Positions 51,594-58,883 of a DNA stretch of 64,000 bases are shown here, one piece after another; position 1 is the first letter of the stretch; the number at the start of each line of letters is the position of its first letter. The translations under genes and the position numbers were made by a program. The stretch is from JAGNDO01 sp963704975 (GTDB lineage Bacteria > Chloroflexota > Anaerolineae > Caldilineales > Caldilineaceae): contig CAVPIK010000039.1 of NCBI GenBank assembly GCA_963704975.1, positions 1 through 64,000 on the forward strand, given 5' to 3'. Below the pieces are notes generated by a model. The model was not told the origin of the DNA and did not search any database. It saw only the letters and a program-made list of their open reading frames with translations.

Positions 51594-53404
51594 CTAAAAA
51601 TACGTGGAAATAATCCGGTACAACTCCTCAATATCCGTCTCGTCGGCCCGGCGGAACTGACCGTTGCCCAGGCTGGCCATCTTTTGGAGCAGGGCATCGT
51701 CCACCTCGTCGCCAAAGGCGATGGTGAAGATGACCACGGGCACCCGGTTGTGGCTGGTCCACAGGGCTTGGCAGATCCCGCAGATCGTAGCGGCTGTCGT
51801 TCTCGTTGCCGTCGGTCATCACCACCAGGGCGTTGATGGCCCCGTCCTCGGCCAGGAGGTGCAGATCTTCCACGCCGGCGTAGGTGGCGTCGATCAGGGC
51901 GGTGTAGCCGTCCGCCTGCATGGACTCGATCAGGCTGCTCAGGCGCTGGCGGCCCAGGTCGTCCACCTCGTGCAGGGGTTCAAAATTCTTGACCCCGGAG
52001 CCGAACTCGATGATGCCCACCTTGTCCCGGCTGCCCTGAATCTGCTCGACGAAGGAGAGCAGCGCTTGTTTGGTGCGGTCCAGCTTTGCCCCCTCCATGC
52101 TGCCGGAGGTGTCCACGACCAGGTAGACATTGGTGGGCCGTTTGGTGTACGACCACACATTCTGCACCACGTCCACCACTTCCGGGGACGGGATTTGCAA
52201 GGTGGTCTGGGGCTCTCGCCACTGCACCGCCGGGGGCGTGCCGGGTTGGCGAAGGGGCTGCTCGCCCTGGTCCAATTGCAAGGCTCAGGTCCGCCGGGCG
52301 GAAGCCGTTGGCCAGCAGGCTGGCCTGGACATCGCCGCCCAGCAAGAACTGGGTGAAGGCCTGGAAGGTGCGGCGCTGATTGTCCGTCACAGGCCGGGGT
52401 TCGGTCGGCGCCGATCTCCAGCAGGGCCAGGGGATGGTCGGTCCACAGCGTGCCCTCGGCGGGATAGATGGCGACCAGCCGGTCGTTGGGATGCTGACGG
52501 TTCCAATCGATCACGCTACGTTCTTGGGCCACAAAGGCGTCGAGGAAATTGCGTCCTTCGGCGGCGAGACGTTGGACGATTACCTCTTCGCCTTCGCCAT
52601 AAAACTGAATGGTGGCCTCGACGGATTTTACATAATCCAGCGTGGCCTGGTTGGTGGCGGCTTCGGCGGTGAGGCCCCGGGTCAGCCCGGCCCCGGCGTA
52701 GAACTCGGCCAGGGTGGCCAACATGCCGGCGGCGTTGTTGGTGCTGGGATGGTTCCACTTGAAGTTGGCGTCCGCGGTGGCCTTGGCCTGGATCTGTTGC
52801 CAGCCCACGGGCTGATCCGGCCAGCCCAGTTCTTGGGCCGACCGATTCCCAGGCCGCAATCACGATGGGGCTGGTGGCGTAGCGGACCGGGTCGCTGACC
52901 CGGCGCACGCCGATGGCCATGGAGCCGCCCGTGTCGCTCCCGGCTTGCAGATCTGCCCAGCGCTGGTCCATCTGGTTGAGCCAGAGGCTGCTGTCCGGGT
53001 TGACGGCCTGGAAGGGGGGCTGGCCGATGGCCTGGTCCACCATCTTGTCCGGGTTGACCGTGAGCAGGGCCACCCGCATGGTCTCGCCGTCGGGGGTGCG
53101 CTGGCTTTGGCTGTTGAAGTGCGTCCGCCAAGGGCTGCAAGGTCTGGGCCATGCTGGGCGAGACGGCCACGGTCAAGTCGGCCTGGGTGGCGGACCAGGG
53201 GGGGAGGTCCGCCAGGGGATCGGCGACTGTGGCTTGGGTCGCCGTGTCTTGGCTGTTCAGCCAGCGGTTGATCCCGGTCACCGCGCTGACGCACAGGGCC
53301 GAGACGATCACAAAGCTGACGGCCACGATGCCCAGGATCAGGCGGATATTCGGTTTGGATGCGCCCTTTTTCGAGCGTTTGCGAGAATTTTTGGAATTGC
53401 TCAT
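51594..53404 (-). CDS. Membrane-anchored solute-binding-like protein with C-terminal VWA domain, about five frameshifts
   Basis: The basic N-terminus SNSKNSRKRSKKGASKPNI and a helix (LILGIVAVSFVIVSALCVSAV) anchor the protein. An SBP-like domain follows (ADLTVAVSPSMAQTLQPLADA, YATSPIVIAAWESV, ATLAEFYAGAGLTRGL, WTDHPLALLEIGADR). After shifts near 53125, 52845, 52410 and 52285 the C-terminal third is a VWA domain: VYLVVDTSGSMEGAKLDRTK contains the MIDAS DxSxS motif, with DGYTALIDATYAGVEDLH and ALVVMTDGNENDSRYD. One more shift near 51770 leads to DDALLQKMASLGNGQFRRAD and the stop at 51594. VWA domains bind metal and protein ligands, so it probably works on the outer face with the neighbouring SBP. 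Confidence 0.82.
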
Positions 53405-53416
53405 ATCAGGCCACCC

Positions 53417-54667
53417 TTACCTCGCCACATTCAGATCAAACCAGCGCAGGAGGGCCAACAGCACGTCCCGATCCGGGCTGCGCATGGCGTCGGCCCGGGG
53501 CACCACCGGCTGCACGCCCTGGTCCGCCCACTTGGCGAAGAGGCTGTCCGGGCTGTCCGTGACCGCGATGTTGGGGTTGGCCGGGCGCAGACCGTAGGCC
53601 AGGGCCGCCTGTTGCTGGGCGTCCTGGAGCAGGAAGCGCTGGAAGTCCAGGGCCGCGTTCTTCTGGATGGCGCTGGTCTCCGGCCCGATCCACACGGTGT
53701 AGGGGAAGTCGAACCAGGTCACATATTGGGGATAGTAGAGGCGCAGGGGATCTTCCCAGCGGGTCAGGATGCCCTGCATGTTTTGGAGCAGGTCGCTCTC
53801 CAAAAGCTGGCCGCCGTCCCCCACGCTGTAGCCGAAGAGGGCGAAATCCTGGGCCGTGTAGGCGCTGGCGCTGCCCACGTCGGTCGTGGCGCCCATCAAC
53901 TCCACCAGCCAGGCCTGAAAGTCCGGCTGGGTGATGTCGGCCACGGTGATGTCCGTGCGTCCGTAAAATTCACCGGCCGCCGCAATCATGGCCGCCAGGC
54001 CGCCCACATTTTTGGACGGATTGGGCACCACCAGTTTGAAGAAGCCCCAACTGGCATCCCCGCCCAGTTCGGGCCAGCCGCCCTTGGCAATGGCCGCGGC
54101 GTGGATGGATTCCCACGAGACGTCGCCGAACTGCTGCTCCAGGACCGTGGCCCGGCTGTCATAGATGCCCCAGGTGAAGAGGCTGACCGCAATGGGCCGC
54201 GCCCGATATTCGCCGTCGGTCAGGAAGACATCCCGGCCCAGGCGCTCTTTGTACGAGGCGTTGGCCAGCTCGACCAGATAGCGGCTGTCGGGGATCCAGA
54301 CCGTGGGGAAGTTGGCCAGGGTGGTGCGCTGGGCCTCGGCCACCTGCTCCGGGGTCAAACCGTCGGCCAGGGAGCCGTATTCGTTGCGGTCCCATTTGCC
54401 CAGGGCGGTGAGGCCGTCCATGCCCACGATCTCCACTTGGATGGGCACGCCGTCGATGGTGGGGCTGCCGGCGTTGTAGCTGGCCGCGGCCTTGCTCACC
54501 CACTCCTCCACGGGCAGGGCGGTGATCACCCGCACGGTGACGGTGTCCGGTTTGGTCACGGTCAAAGCCGTGCCACCGTCGCCACCGGCGCGCAGGGCAA
54601 GGGATATCCCCACGACAGCCAGGGCCAGAACTATAATGCTGATGAAGATAAGACGAGTGCGGTTCAT
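53417..54667 (-). CDS. Membrane-anchored extracellular solute-binding-like protein
   Basis: 416 residues. An N-terminal uncleaved helix (LIFISIIVLALAVVGISLAL) precedes a type 2 periplasmic-binding fold: VTVRVITALPVEEWVSKAA, DGVPIQVEIVGMDGL, TVWIPDSRYLVELAN, FLTDGEYRARPIAVSLFTWG and WFDFPYTVWIGPETSAIQKNAALDFQRFLL. The last motif is typical of iron or molybdate-type SBPs. No transporter genes adjoin; it is followed 12 bases later by the VWA protein, which has a related SBP-like region, so the pair may sense or bind something outside the cell rather than feed an ABC importer. Confidence 0.8.
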   Translation of the reverse strand: MNRTRLIFISIIVLALAVVGISLALRAGGDGGTALTVTKPDTVTVRVITALPVEEWVSKAAASYNAGSPTIDGVPIQVEIVGMDGLTALGKWDRNEYGSLADGLTPEQVAEAQRTTLANFPTVWIPDSRYLVELANASYKERLGRDVFLTDGEYRARPIAVSLFTWGIYDSRATVLEQQFGDVSWESIHAAAIAKGGWPELGGDASWGFFKLVVPNPSKNVGGLAAMIAAAGEFYGRTDITVADITQPDFQAWLVELMGATTDVGSASAYTAQDFALFGYSVGDGGQLLESDLLQNMQGILTRWEDPLRLYYPQYVTWFDFPYTVWIGPETSAIQKNAALDFQRFLLQDAQQQAALAYGLRPANPNIAVTDSPDSLFAKWADQGVQPVVPRADAMRSPDRDVLLALLRWFDLNVAR

Positions 54668-54765
54668 TTTTGTCTCACTCAGTCACCTGTGTGAAAGGAT
54701 TGGCGACTGTCACGATTTTCTAAATAACCAGATTCTGTCACGGAAAGCACAATGTGTTGTTGTGT

Positions 54766-54984
54766 CTAATTGCTCAATTCCTGTGGATCGATTCCTGCCT
54801 GTCGCAGAATCGCTCGCAGGGTCCCACGGGGGAGATCACGCTTGTGAAAGGGCACGACCACGCGTTGCCCGCTTTCCGAATGGTAGTAGATGTGATGGCT
54901 GCCTTTGACGCGGTCCAATTCGAAGCCGCGCAGCTCCAGGATCCGCCCCAATTCCTGCGGTGTGAACGATGGTAGCCTAGGCAT
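54766..54984 (-). CDS. hicA: HicA toxin (mRNA interferase)
   Basis: 72 residues. LPSFTPQELGRILELRGFELDRVKGSHHIYYHS has the dsRBD-like fold with the catalytic His in GSHHIYY, and RVVVPFHKRDLPRGTLRAILRQAG follows. It cleaves mRNA when free. The ATG overlaps the hicB stop by 8 bases. The pair lies between pspA and the SBP gene, interrupting that block on the same strand. Confidence 0.9.
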   Translation of the reverse strand: MPRLPSFTPQELGRILELRGFELDRVKGSHHIYYHSESGQRVVVPFHKRDLPRGTLRAILRQAGIDPQELSN

Positions 54985-55216
54985 ATGCGTTCACTGTCAG
55001 CGTATATTCGAGGGTATCTGATTCATCTGGTATCAGTTCGCCGTGGGCCGCCAGACTTTCCAAATAGACTTCAATGGCTTCCTTTGCCATGGCGATGGCC
55101 TGATCGATGTCATCGCCATAAGTGATGCATCCTGGCAATGAGGGCACGGTGACTGTATAGCCATTGTCTGGTTCGGGTTCTCGCTTAAGCAGAATGCGAT
55201 AGTTCAATACTTGCAT
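54977..55216 (-). CDS. hicB: HicB antitoxin
   Basis: 79 residues from ATG 55216. YRILLKREPEPDNGYTVTVPSLPGCITYGDDIDQAIAMAKEAI is the HicB partial RNase-H-like fold that caps HicA. It lacks a C-terminal HTH or RHH, so it is the short type of HicB. Located directly upstream of hicA with an 8-base overlap. The upstream leader 55217-55327 separates it from pspA. Confidence 0.9.
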   Translation of the reverse strand: MQVLNYRILLKREPEPDNGYTVTVPSLPGCITYGDDIDQAIAMAKEAIEVYLESLAAHGELIPDESDTLEYTLTVNAYA

Positions 55217-55327
55217 TTGACACTCCCGGTGACCTCGATCTGAATTTCTACCGACTGCGAACGGCACAACTGTGTCGAATCGGCAGAGGCGAGATGTCCC
55301 GCCCCCGCCGATTCGTTACCTAATCCA

Positions 55328-56008
55328 CTACCCGTCCAAGCCCATCTTCTTCTTGCGCTCGGCAAGCTGGGCGTCGATGGCGCTGCGGTCCAGGACCTTG
55401 TCCATCTGCTCGTCCAGGCTGGCGGCCCGGATCTCGCTGGCCGTGCTGGCCTTGTCCAGGCGGGCGTGGATGCTCTCGGCGATGCGGCTGATGTCGCTGT
55501 CGCCGTCGCCCATCAGGTCGTCCAGGCTCTTCATGGCCTTGACCGTGGTCTCCTTGCTCTTGGCCAGTTCCAACAGGGCCTGAAGCTCTTCCCGCTCCTG
55601 CTTCATGGTGGCCAGACGGGCTTCCAGCTTGACCTTGGCGTTGAGCAGGGCCTGGTATTCCGTGTCCTGGCGCTCCACCTGCTCGGTGTAGGTCGCCACC
55701 AGCCTCTGGGTGCTGTTGAGCTTGCTCTGGGCCGCGGCGGCCAGGGTGTCGTTGCCCTCGTTGAGGAAGGCGTCGATGGCCCGATCCAGCTCGTTGGCCT
55801 TGTGCTCGTGGTCGGCCAGTCGCCGCTTGATGGACTTGACCTCGCCGCCAACCGTGGCGGCGGCGTCTTCCAGATCTTCCAGGTTGTCCTCCACCTGGCG
55901 GATGTACTGGTCGATCACGGCCAGGCTGTTGGTTTTGAGGGCCTGGTCCACCATGTAGTGCAGGTTTGCGGTAATCAGGGTTGAGACTTTCTCAAGAAGT
56001 GTTGCCAT
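55328..56008 (-). CDS. pspA: PspA/IM30 family protein (ESCRT-III-like membrane remodelling)
   Basis: 226 residues from ATG 56008, preceded by GGAGG. The long helical hairpin is typical: MATLLEKVSTLITANLHYM, VDQALKTNSLAVIDQYIRQVEDNLEDL, KSIKRRLADHEHKANELDRAI, TQRLVATYTEQVERQDTEYQ and LLELAKSKETTVKAMKSLDDLMG. The N-terminal amphipathic helix and DNL motif agree with PspA/Vipp1, which polymerise on stressed membranes. The C-terminal ERKKKMGLDG tail is short. The leader has an AATCAACC tract at 56047-56071. First gene of the minus-strand block to 50277. Confidence 0.93.
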   Translation of the reverse strand: MATLLEKVSTLITANLHYMVDQALKTNSLAVIDQYIRQVEDNLEDLEDAAATVGGEVKSIKRRLADHEHKANELDRAIDAFLNEGNDTLAAAAQSKLNSTQRLVATYTEQVERQDTEYQALLNAKVKLEARLATMKQEREELQALLELAKSKETTVKAMKSLDDLMGDGDSDISRIAESIHARLDKASTASEIRAASLDEQMDKVLDRSAIDAQLAERKKKMGLDG

Positions 56009-56046
56009 TTGGATGTTTCCTCCGGTTGAATAGTTGAACGAAATGT

Positions 56047-56071
56047 GTTGATTGGTTGATTTGTTGATTGG
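56047..56071. repeat. AATCAACC octamer tract in the pspA leader
   Basis: On the minus strand AATCAACA-AATCAACC-AATCAACA lies about 40 bases before the pspA start. Same unit as at 9329 and 14394. Confidence 0.8.
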
Positions 56072-56385
56072 CGAGGGTCCACGGGCTATACGGCTGGTGG
56101 GGCGGAAAGGTTTCGCCATTCGTTGAGCCGGAACCTGTTGGTTAAACATGACCGGCTGAATTTCACAACGCCCCCATCATAGCCCAAGGCCCGGCCCGTT
56201 TGATGACCCGAAGCCGACAGTCAGACGGTCAACAAGCTGACGGCACGAGGAGACGAGATAATTGAAGGTTTGCGCAAATGGGACAAGAACTGCGATAATC
56301 TCGTTGGGCAGGAATTCTAGTTTACCCTACTTTTTCCTTTTCTTCTACCCCTGCCCCATTTGGACAAAGTCGAGGTTGAAATCCT

Positions 56386-56757
56386 ATGCGCATCCCGGAG
56401 ATCATTTCTACCATCCTACGTATAATTGGGGCGATCAGTCTTGCTTTTGTGCTGATCAACGCAGCCCTGCTCCTCTACCCAGGCGGCACAGTCATGGTTC
56501 GTGAGGCGACGCTAGAGGGTACAACGTCACCCGCCTACATTGTTCGGCAACCCATTTTCATCGCCCTCATCCCTTTTCTCTTTTCTCTGCTTGCCTTCGT
56601 GGGAACTCTGCGAAAGCAACTATCGTTTATTTGGATAGGGGGATCTGCCTTAGTCATTACCGGTGTTCTGTTTCTGTTTAGTTTGGGGATTTACATCGCT
56701 TTTGTTGGGATCATCACCTTGCTTGTGGCGTTCGTTTTGCACCAACAAACAGCTTGA
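56386..56757 (+). CDS. Small four-helix membrane protein, unknown function
   Basis: 123 residues. Helices are IISTILRIIGAISLAFVLINAAL, PIFIALIPFLFSLLAFVG, LSFIWIGGSALVITGVLFLF and LGIYIAFVGIITLLVAFVL, with a conserved-looking loop EGTTSPAYIVRQP. No family is recognised. The coding sequence is more AT-rich than its neighbours. It lies 49 bases before a lipoprotein gene and may form a unit with it. Confidence 0.7.
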   Translation: MRIPEIISTILRIIGAISLAFVLINAALLLYPGGTVMVREATLEGTTSPAYIVRQPIFIALIPFLFSLLAFVGTLRKQLSFIWIGGSALVITGVLFLFSLGIYIAFVGIITLLVAFVLHQQTA

Positions 56758-56806
56758 AGAGAGACTCTTCGGGATGGCCACAATCTCGTTGCCGAGGGAA
56801 AAGAGA

Positions 56807-57241
56807 ATGAAACAACACATAAAACCACGACTACTCTGGCTAGTCCTGATTGGCATCCTTCTTGCCGCTTGTCAGGAACCCACTGCCACCGACTTGACCA
56901 ATCAGTTTTTCGAACAGCAACAAAAATATGAAGAGGTATATCAGATTATTTATGATGCCATTTCTACTTCCCCACCTTCCCTTCCTCCTACCACTGAATT
57001 AATCAAAGAGCTTGGCATTCGGTCGATGTATTGGTCTGATGGGTGCAATATTTACTTCATGCCTTTTCAATCTCGCAAAAATGGAATAGGAATCAAAAAG
57101 GGATTTGCTGCCTTATGCGAACCGCCCACGGAATTAGTTGACGACATCGATCAAGTAGGGGATAGGCAGGGCTTTTATGTAGTGTATCAACATCTTGCCG
57201 ATAAATGGTACTTATTTCGGGAAGTGTATCCAACGCCCTAG
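56807..57241 (+). CDS. Short lipoprotein of unknown function (duplicated at its 3' end)
   Basis: 144 residues. MKQHIKPRLLWLVLIGILLAACQEP has lipobox LAAC. The mature part contains NQFFEQQQKYEEVYQIIYDAI, LGIRSMYWSDGCNIYFMPF and the C-terminal GFYVVYQHLADKWYLFREVYP. AT-rich codon use. Its last ~130 bases and 40 bases of downstream DNA recur at 58694-58872 at about 92% identity, and a MITE starts right after the duplicated part (57285). Surface-located; function unknown. Confidence 0.75.
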   Translation: MKQHIKPRLLWLVLIGILLAACQEPTATDLTNQFFEQQQKYEEVYQIIYDAISTSPPSLPPTTELIKELGIRSMYWSDGCNIYFMPFQSRKNGIGIKKGFAALCEPPTELVDDIDQVGDRQGFYVVYQHLADKWYLFREVYPTP

Positions 57242-57284
57242 CGCATACCCTTGCCATTCGCCCCACGCCCCATTGTGCATTGTC

Positions 57285-57443
57285 GGGACGGCCCCACAGC
57301 CTGTGATATGTCGAAAGTTATTTGTGGATTCAGATTTGCGAATCATGCCTGAAATGACGAGTTTTAGTCGGGAATATGCCCCAAATGGGGGATAATGCGC
57401 CCACAAATAGCTCCGCAAATATCACATTTTGGGGGGCCGTCCC
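57285..57443. mobile_element. Family E MITE, copy 1
   Basis: 159 bases bounded by GGGACGGCCCC and GGGGCCGTCCC. It has no coding capacity. The complement of 58536-58693 matches it over most of its length, strongest in the first 60 and last 40 bases (CTGTGATAT, AGTTATTTGTGGATTCAGAT). No target duplication is obvious. Confidence 0.92.
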
Positions 57444-57640
57444 AATATTCTCGGACTCACTGTGTTGACCTACTGACAATCCATATGTAACACATCAACG
57501 AAGAGTGGATGAGCTTGTGTCGTGCGCTTGATATTGTCTCTCAGCAGATAAGGACTGCGGTTCCGGTGAGGCTCGTCCAATGTCTCACTGAAACCGCCAA
57601 TTAGGTTTCAGGATTTCAGATGACCGATTAGGAGGTAAGC

Positions 57641-58141
57641 ATGTCGTTCCCTACTCACAACCGTCTGGCCGCTGTCCAAGTGCTTTTTCGACACCTGGGT
57701 GTCCGACAGGTTGCACGATCGACGATTATATGGCTGGTACTCATCGCTATGTCGCTCGCTATGACGGCCTGTGGCAATAAGTTCACTCCCACTTTGACAC
57801 CCGAGCCCACAAGATTGACATCTTTTGTCATCGGTGAACTGGTCGCGGTCAATAGCTGCCTTCGCGTGAGCGATGGAGACAGTGGTGCCAGTTATTTGCT
57901 CGCGTGGCCTCCTGATTTTGCGGTAAGTATTGAAAGGGATACTGTCCAGATCGCAACCGGAAATGGCAAGAAAGTTGTGTTGCATATCGGGGAAATGGTA
58001 CGTATCAGCGGAGGTGAAGTCAAGTCAATCGGATACTTGGACGAACGAGTGCAACAGAGGCTGCCCGTGAATTGTCCAGGTCCCTATTGGGTCGTTGGAG
58101 ATGAAATCAGCTCAGTCAAGGCTACGGAGGAATCCAAGTGA
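57641..58141 (+). CDS. Lipoprotein of unknown function inside the MITE-bounded segment
   Basis: 166 residues. A basic N-terminus (FRHLGVRQVARSTII) and helix (IWLVLIAMSLAMTACGN) end in the lipobox TAC, then a short PT linker (TPTLTPEPTRL). The mature domain includes FVIGELVAVNSCLRVSDGDSG, YLLAWPPDFAVSIERDTVQI and VVLHIGEMVRISGGEVKSIG. It resembles small beta-barrel lipoproteins seen in integron cassettes, but no family is certain. TTAGGAGG lies 5 bases before ATG. It lies between two inverted MITEs with an attC-like site 116 bases downstream. Confidence 0.7.
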   Translation: MSFPTHNRLAAVQVLFRHLGVRQVARSTIIWLVLIAMSLAMTACGNKFTPTLTPEPTRLTSFVIGELVAVNSCLRVSDGDSGASYLLAWPPDFAVSIERDTVQIATGNGKKVVLHIGEMVRISGGEVKSIGYLDERVQQRLPVNCPGPYWVVGDEISSVKATEESK

Positions 58142-58256
58142 ATGCGGCAGAAGGTTAGCGGTTTATTCCTCAGTACCAGTAACGTAGAACAGTCAGGCCC
58201 GGCTCTTGTGCCAGGCTTTTCTTGCTCCCAGTATCACTTGGCTAGAGCAGAGGCGC

Positions 58257-58382
58257 GGCTAACAGTGCATACACCCGACTTGGCTAGTCTCGGCGCTTTT
58301 CGACTGCTCCACGCCTGAGAAGGTGATGAACGGCGACTGTCACACGCTAGACCCGCTAGGCGGGTGAGCTTCGTCGTTAGGC
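58257..58382 (+). other. attC-like recombination site (candidate)
   Basis: GGCTAAC (58257-58263) and GTTAGGC (58376-58382) are the expected R'' and R' boxes. Inside, ACACCCG pairs with CGGGTGAG in the place of the L boxes, and the 126-base length is in the range of long attC sites. A second GTTAGGC is at 58432-58438, followed 8 bases later by an ATG. No integron integrase is in the window. Confidence 0.5.
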
Positions 58383-58445
58383 CGCAGGAGGAGATATGGA
58401 TAAACCGAAACACCCGGCTGCTGAAACCACCGTTAGGCGTTTTCG

Positions 58446-58529
58446 ATGAACAATACGTGGCAATTGGAAGAGGGTCACATGTCTGAAATCAGCGATGAAG
58501 ATTTCTTTGCCCCAAGGAGAGTGTTGTAG
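58446..58529 (+). pseudogene. Possible antitoxin gene remnant after the attC-like box
   Basis: A 27-codon frame reads MNNTWQLEEGHMSEISDEDF and stops 7 bases before MITE copy 2. The opening NNTWQLEE resembles Phd/YefM antitoxin N-termini (TWQLQEAK), and TA genes are common cassette cargo, but the remainder does not match. Low certainty; it may be chance. Confidence 0.25.
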
Positions 58530-58535
58530 AATTCA

Positions 58536-58693
58536 GGGACGGCCCCCTAAAATGTGATATTTGTGGAGTTGTTTGCGGATTAATTCATCCTGTTTTGGGC
58601 GCATTTCCGACCAAAATTCGACGTTTCAGGAGCGATTCGCAAATCTGAATCCACAAATAACTTTCTGCATATCACAGGCTATGGGGCCGTCCC
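58536..58693. mobile_element. Family E MITE, copy 2 (inverted)
   Basis: 158 bases, GGGACGGCCCC to GGGGCCGTCCC, in the opposite orientation to copy 1. Its right end abuts the truncated lipoprotein copy at 58694 exactly. Confidence 0.92.
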
Positions 58694-58835
58694 AGGGATT
58701 GCTAATTTATGTGAACCGCCCACAGAATTAGTTGACGATGTCGATCAAACAGGGGGCAGGCAGGGCTTTTATGTAGTGTATCAACATCTTGCCGATAGAT
58801 GGTACTTATTTCGGGAAGTGTATCCAACACCCTAG
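58694..58835 (+). pseudogene. Truncated copy of the 56807 lipoprotein gene
   Basis: Starts at the MITE end and reads CEPPTELVDDVDQTGGRQGF, YVVYQHLADRWYLFREVYP and a stop at 58833. About 90% identical in protein to the end of the lipoprotein at 56807-57241. Nearly all differences are transitions. There is no start codon or signal peptide. The similarity continues in non-coding DNA to about 58872. Confidence 0.88.
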
Positions 58836-58883
58836 TGCATAACCTTGCCATTCACCCCACGCCCCATTGTGCATTGTGCATTG

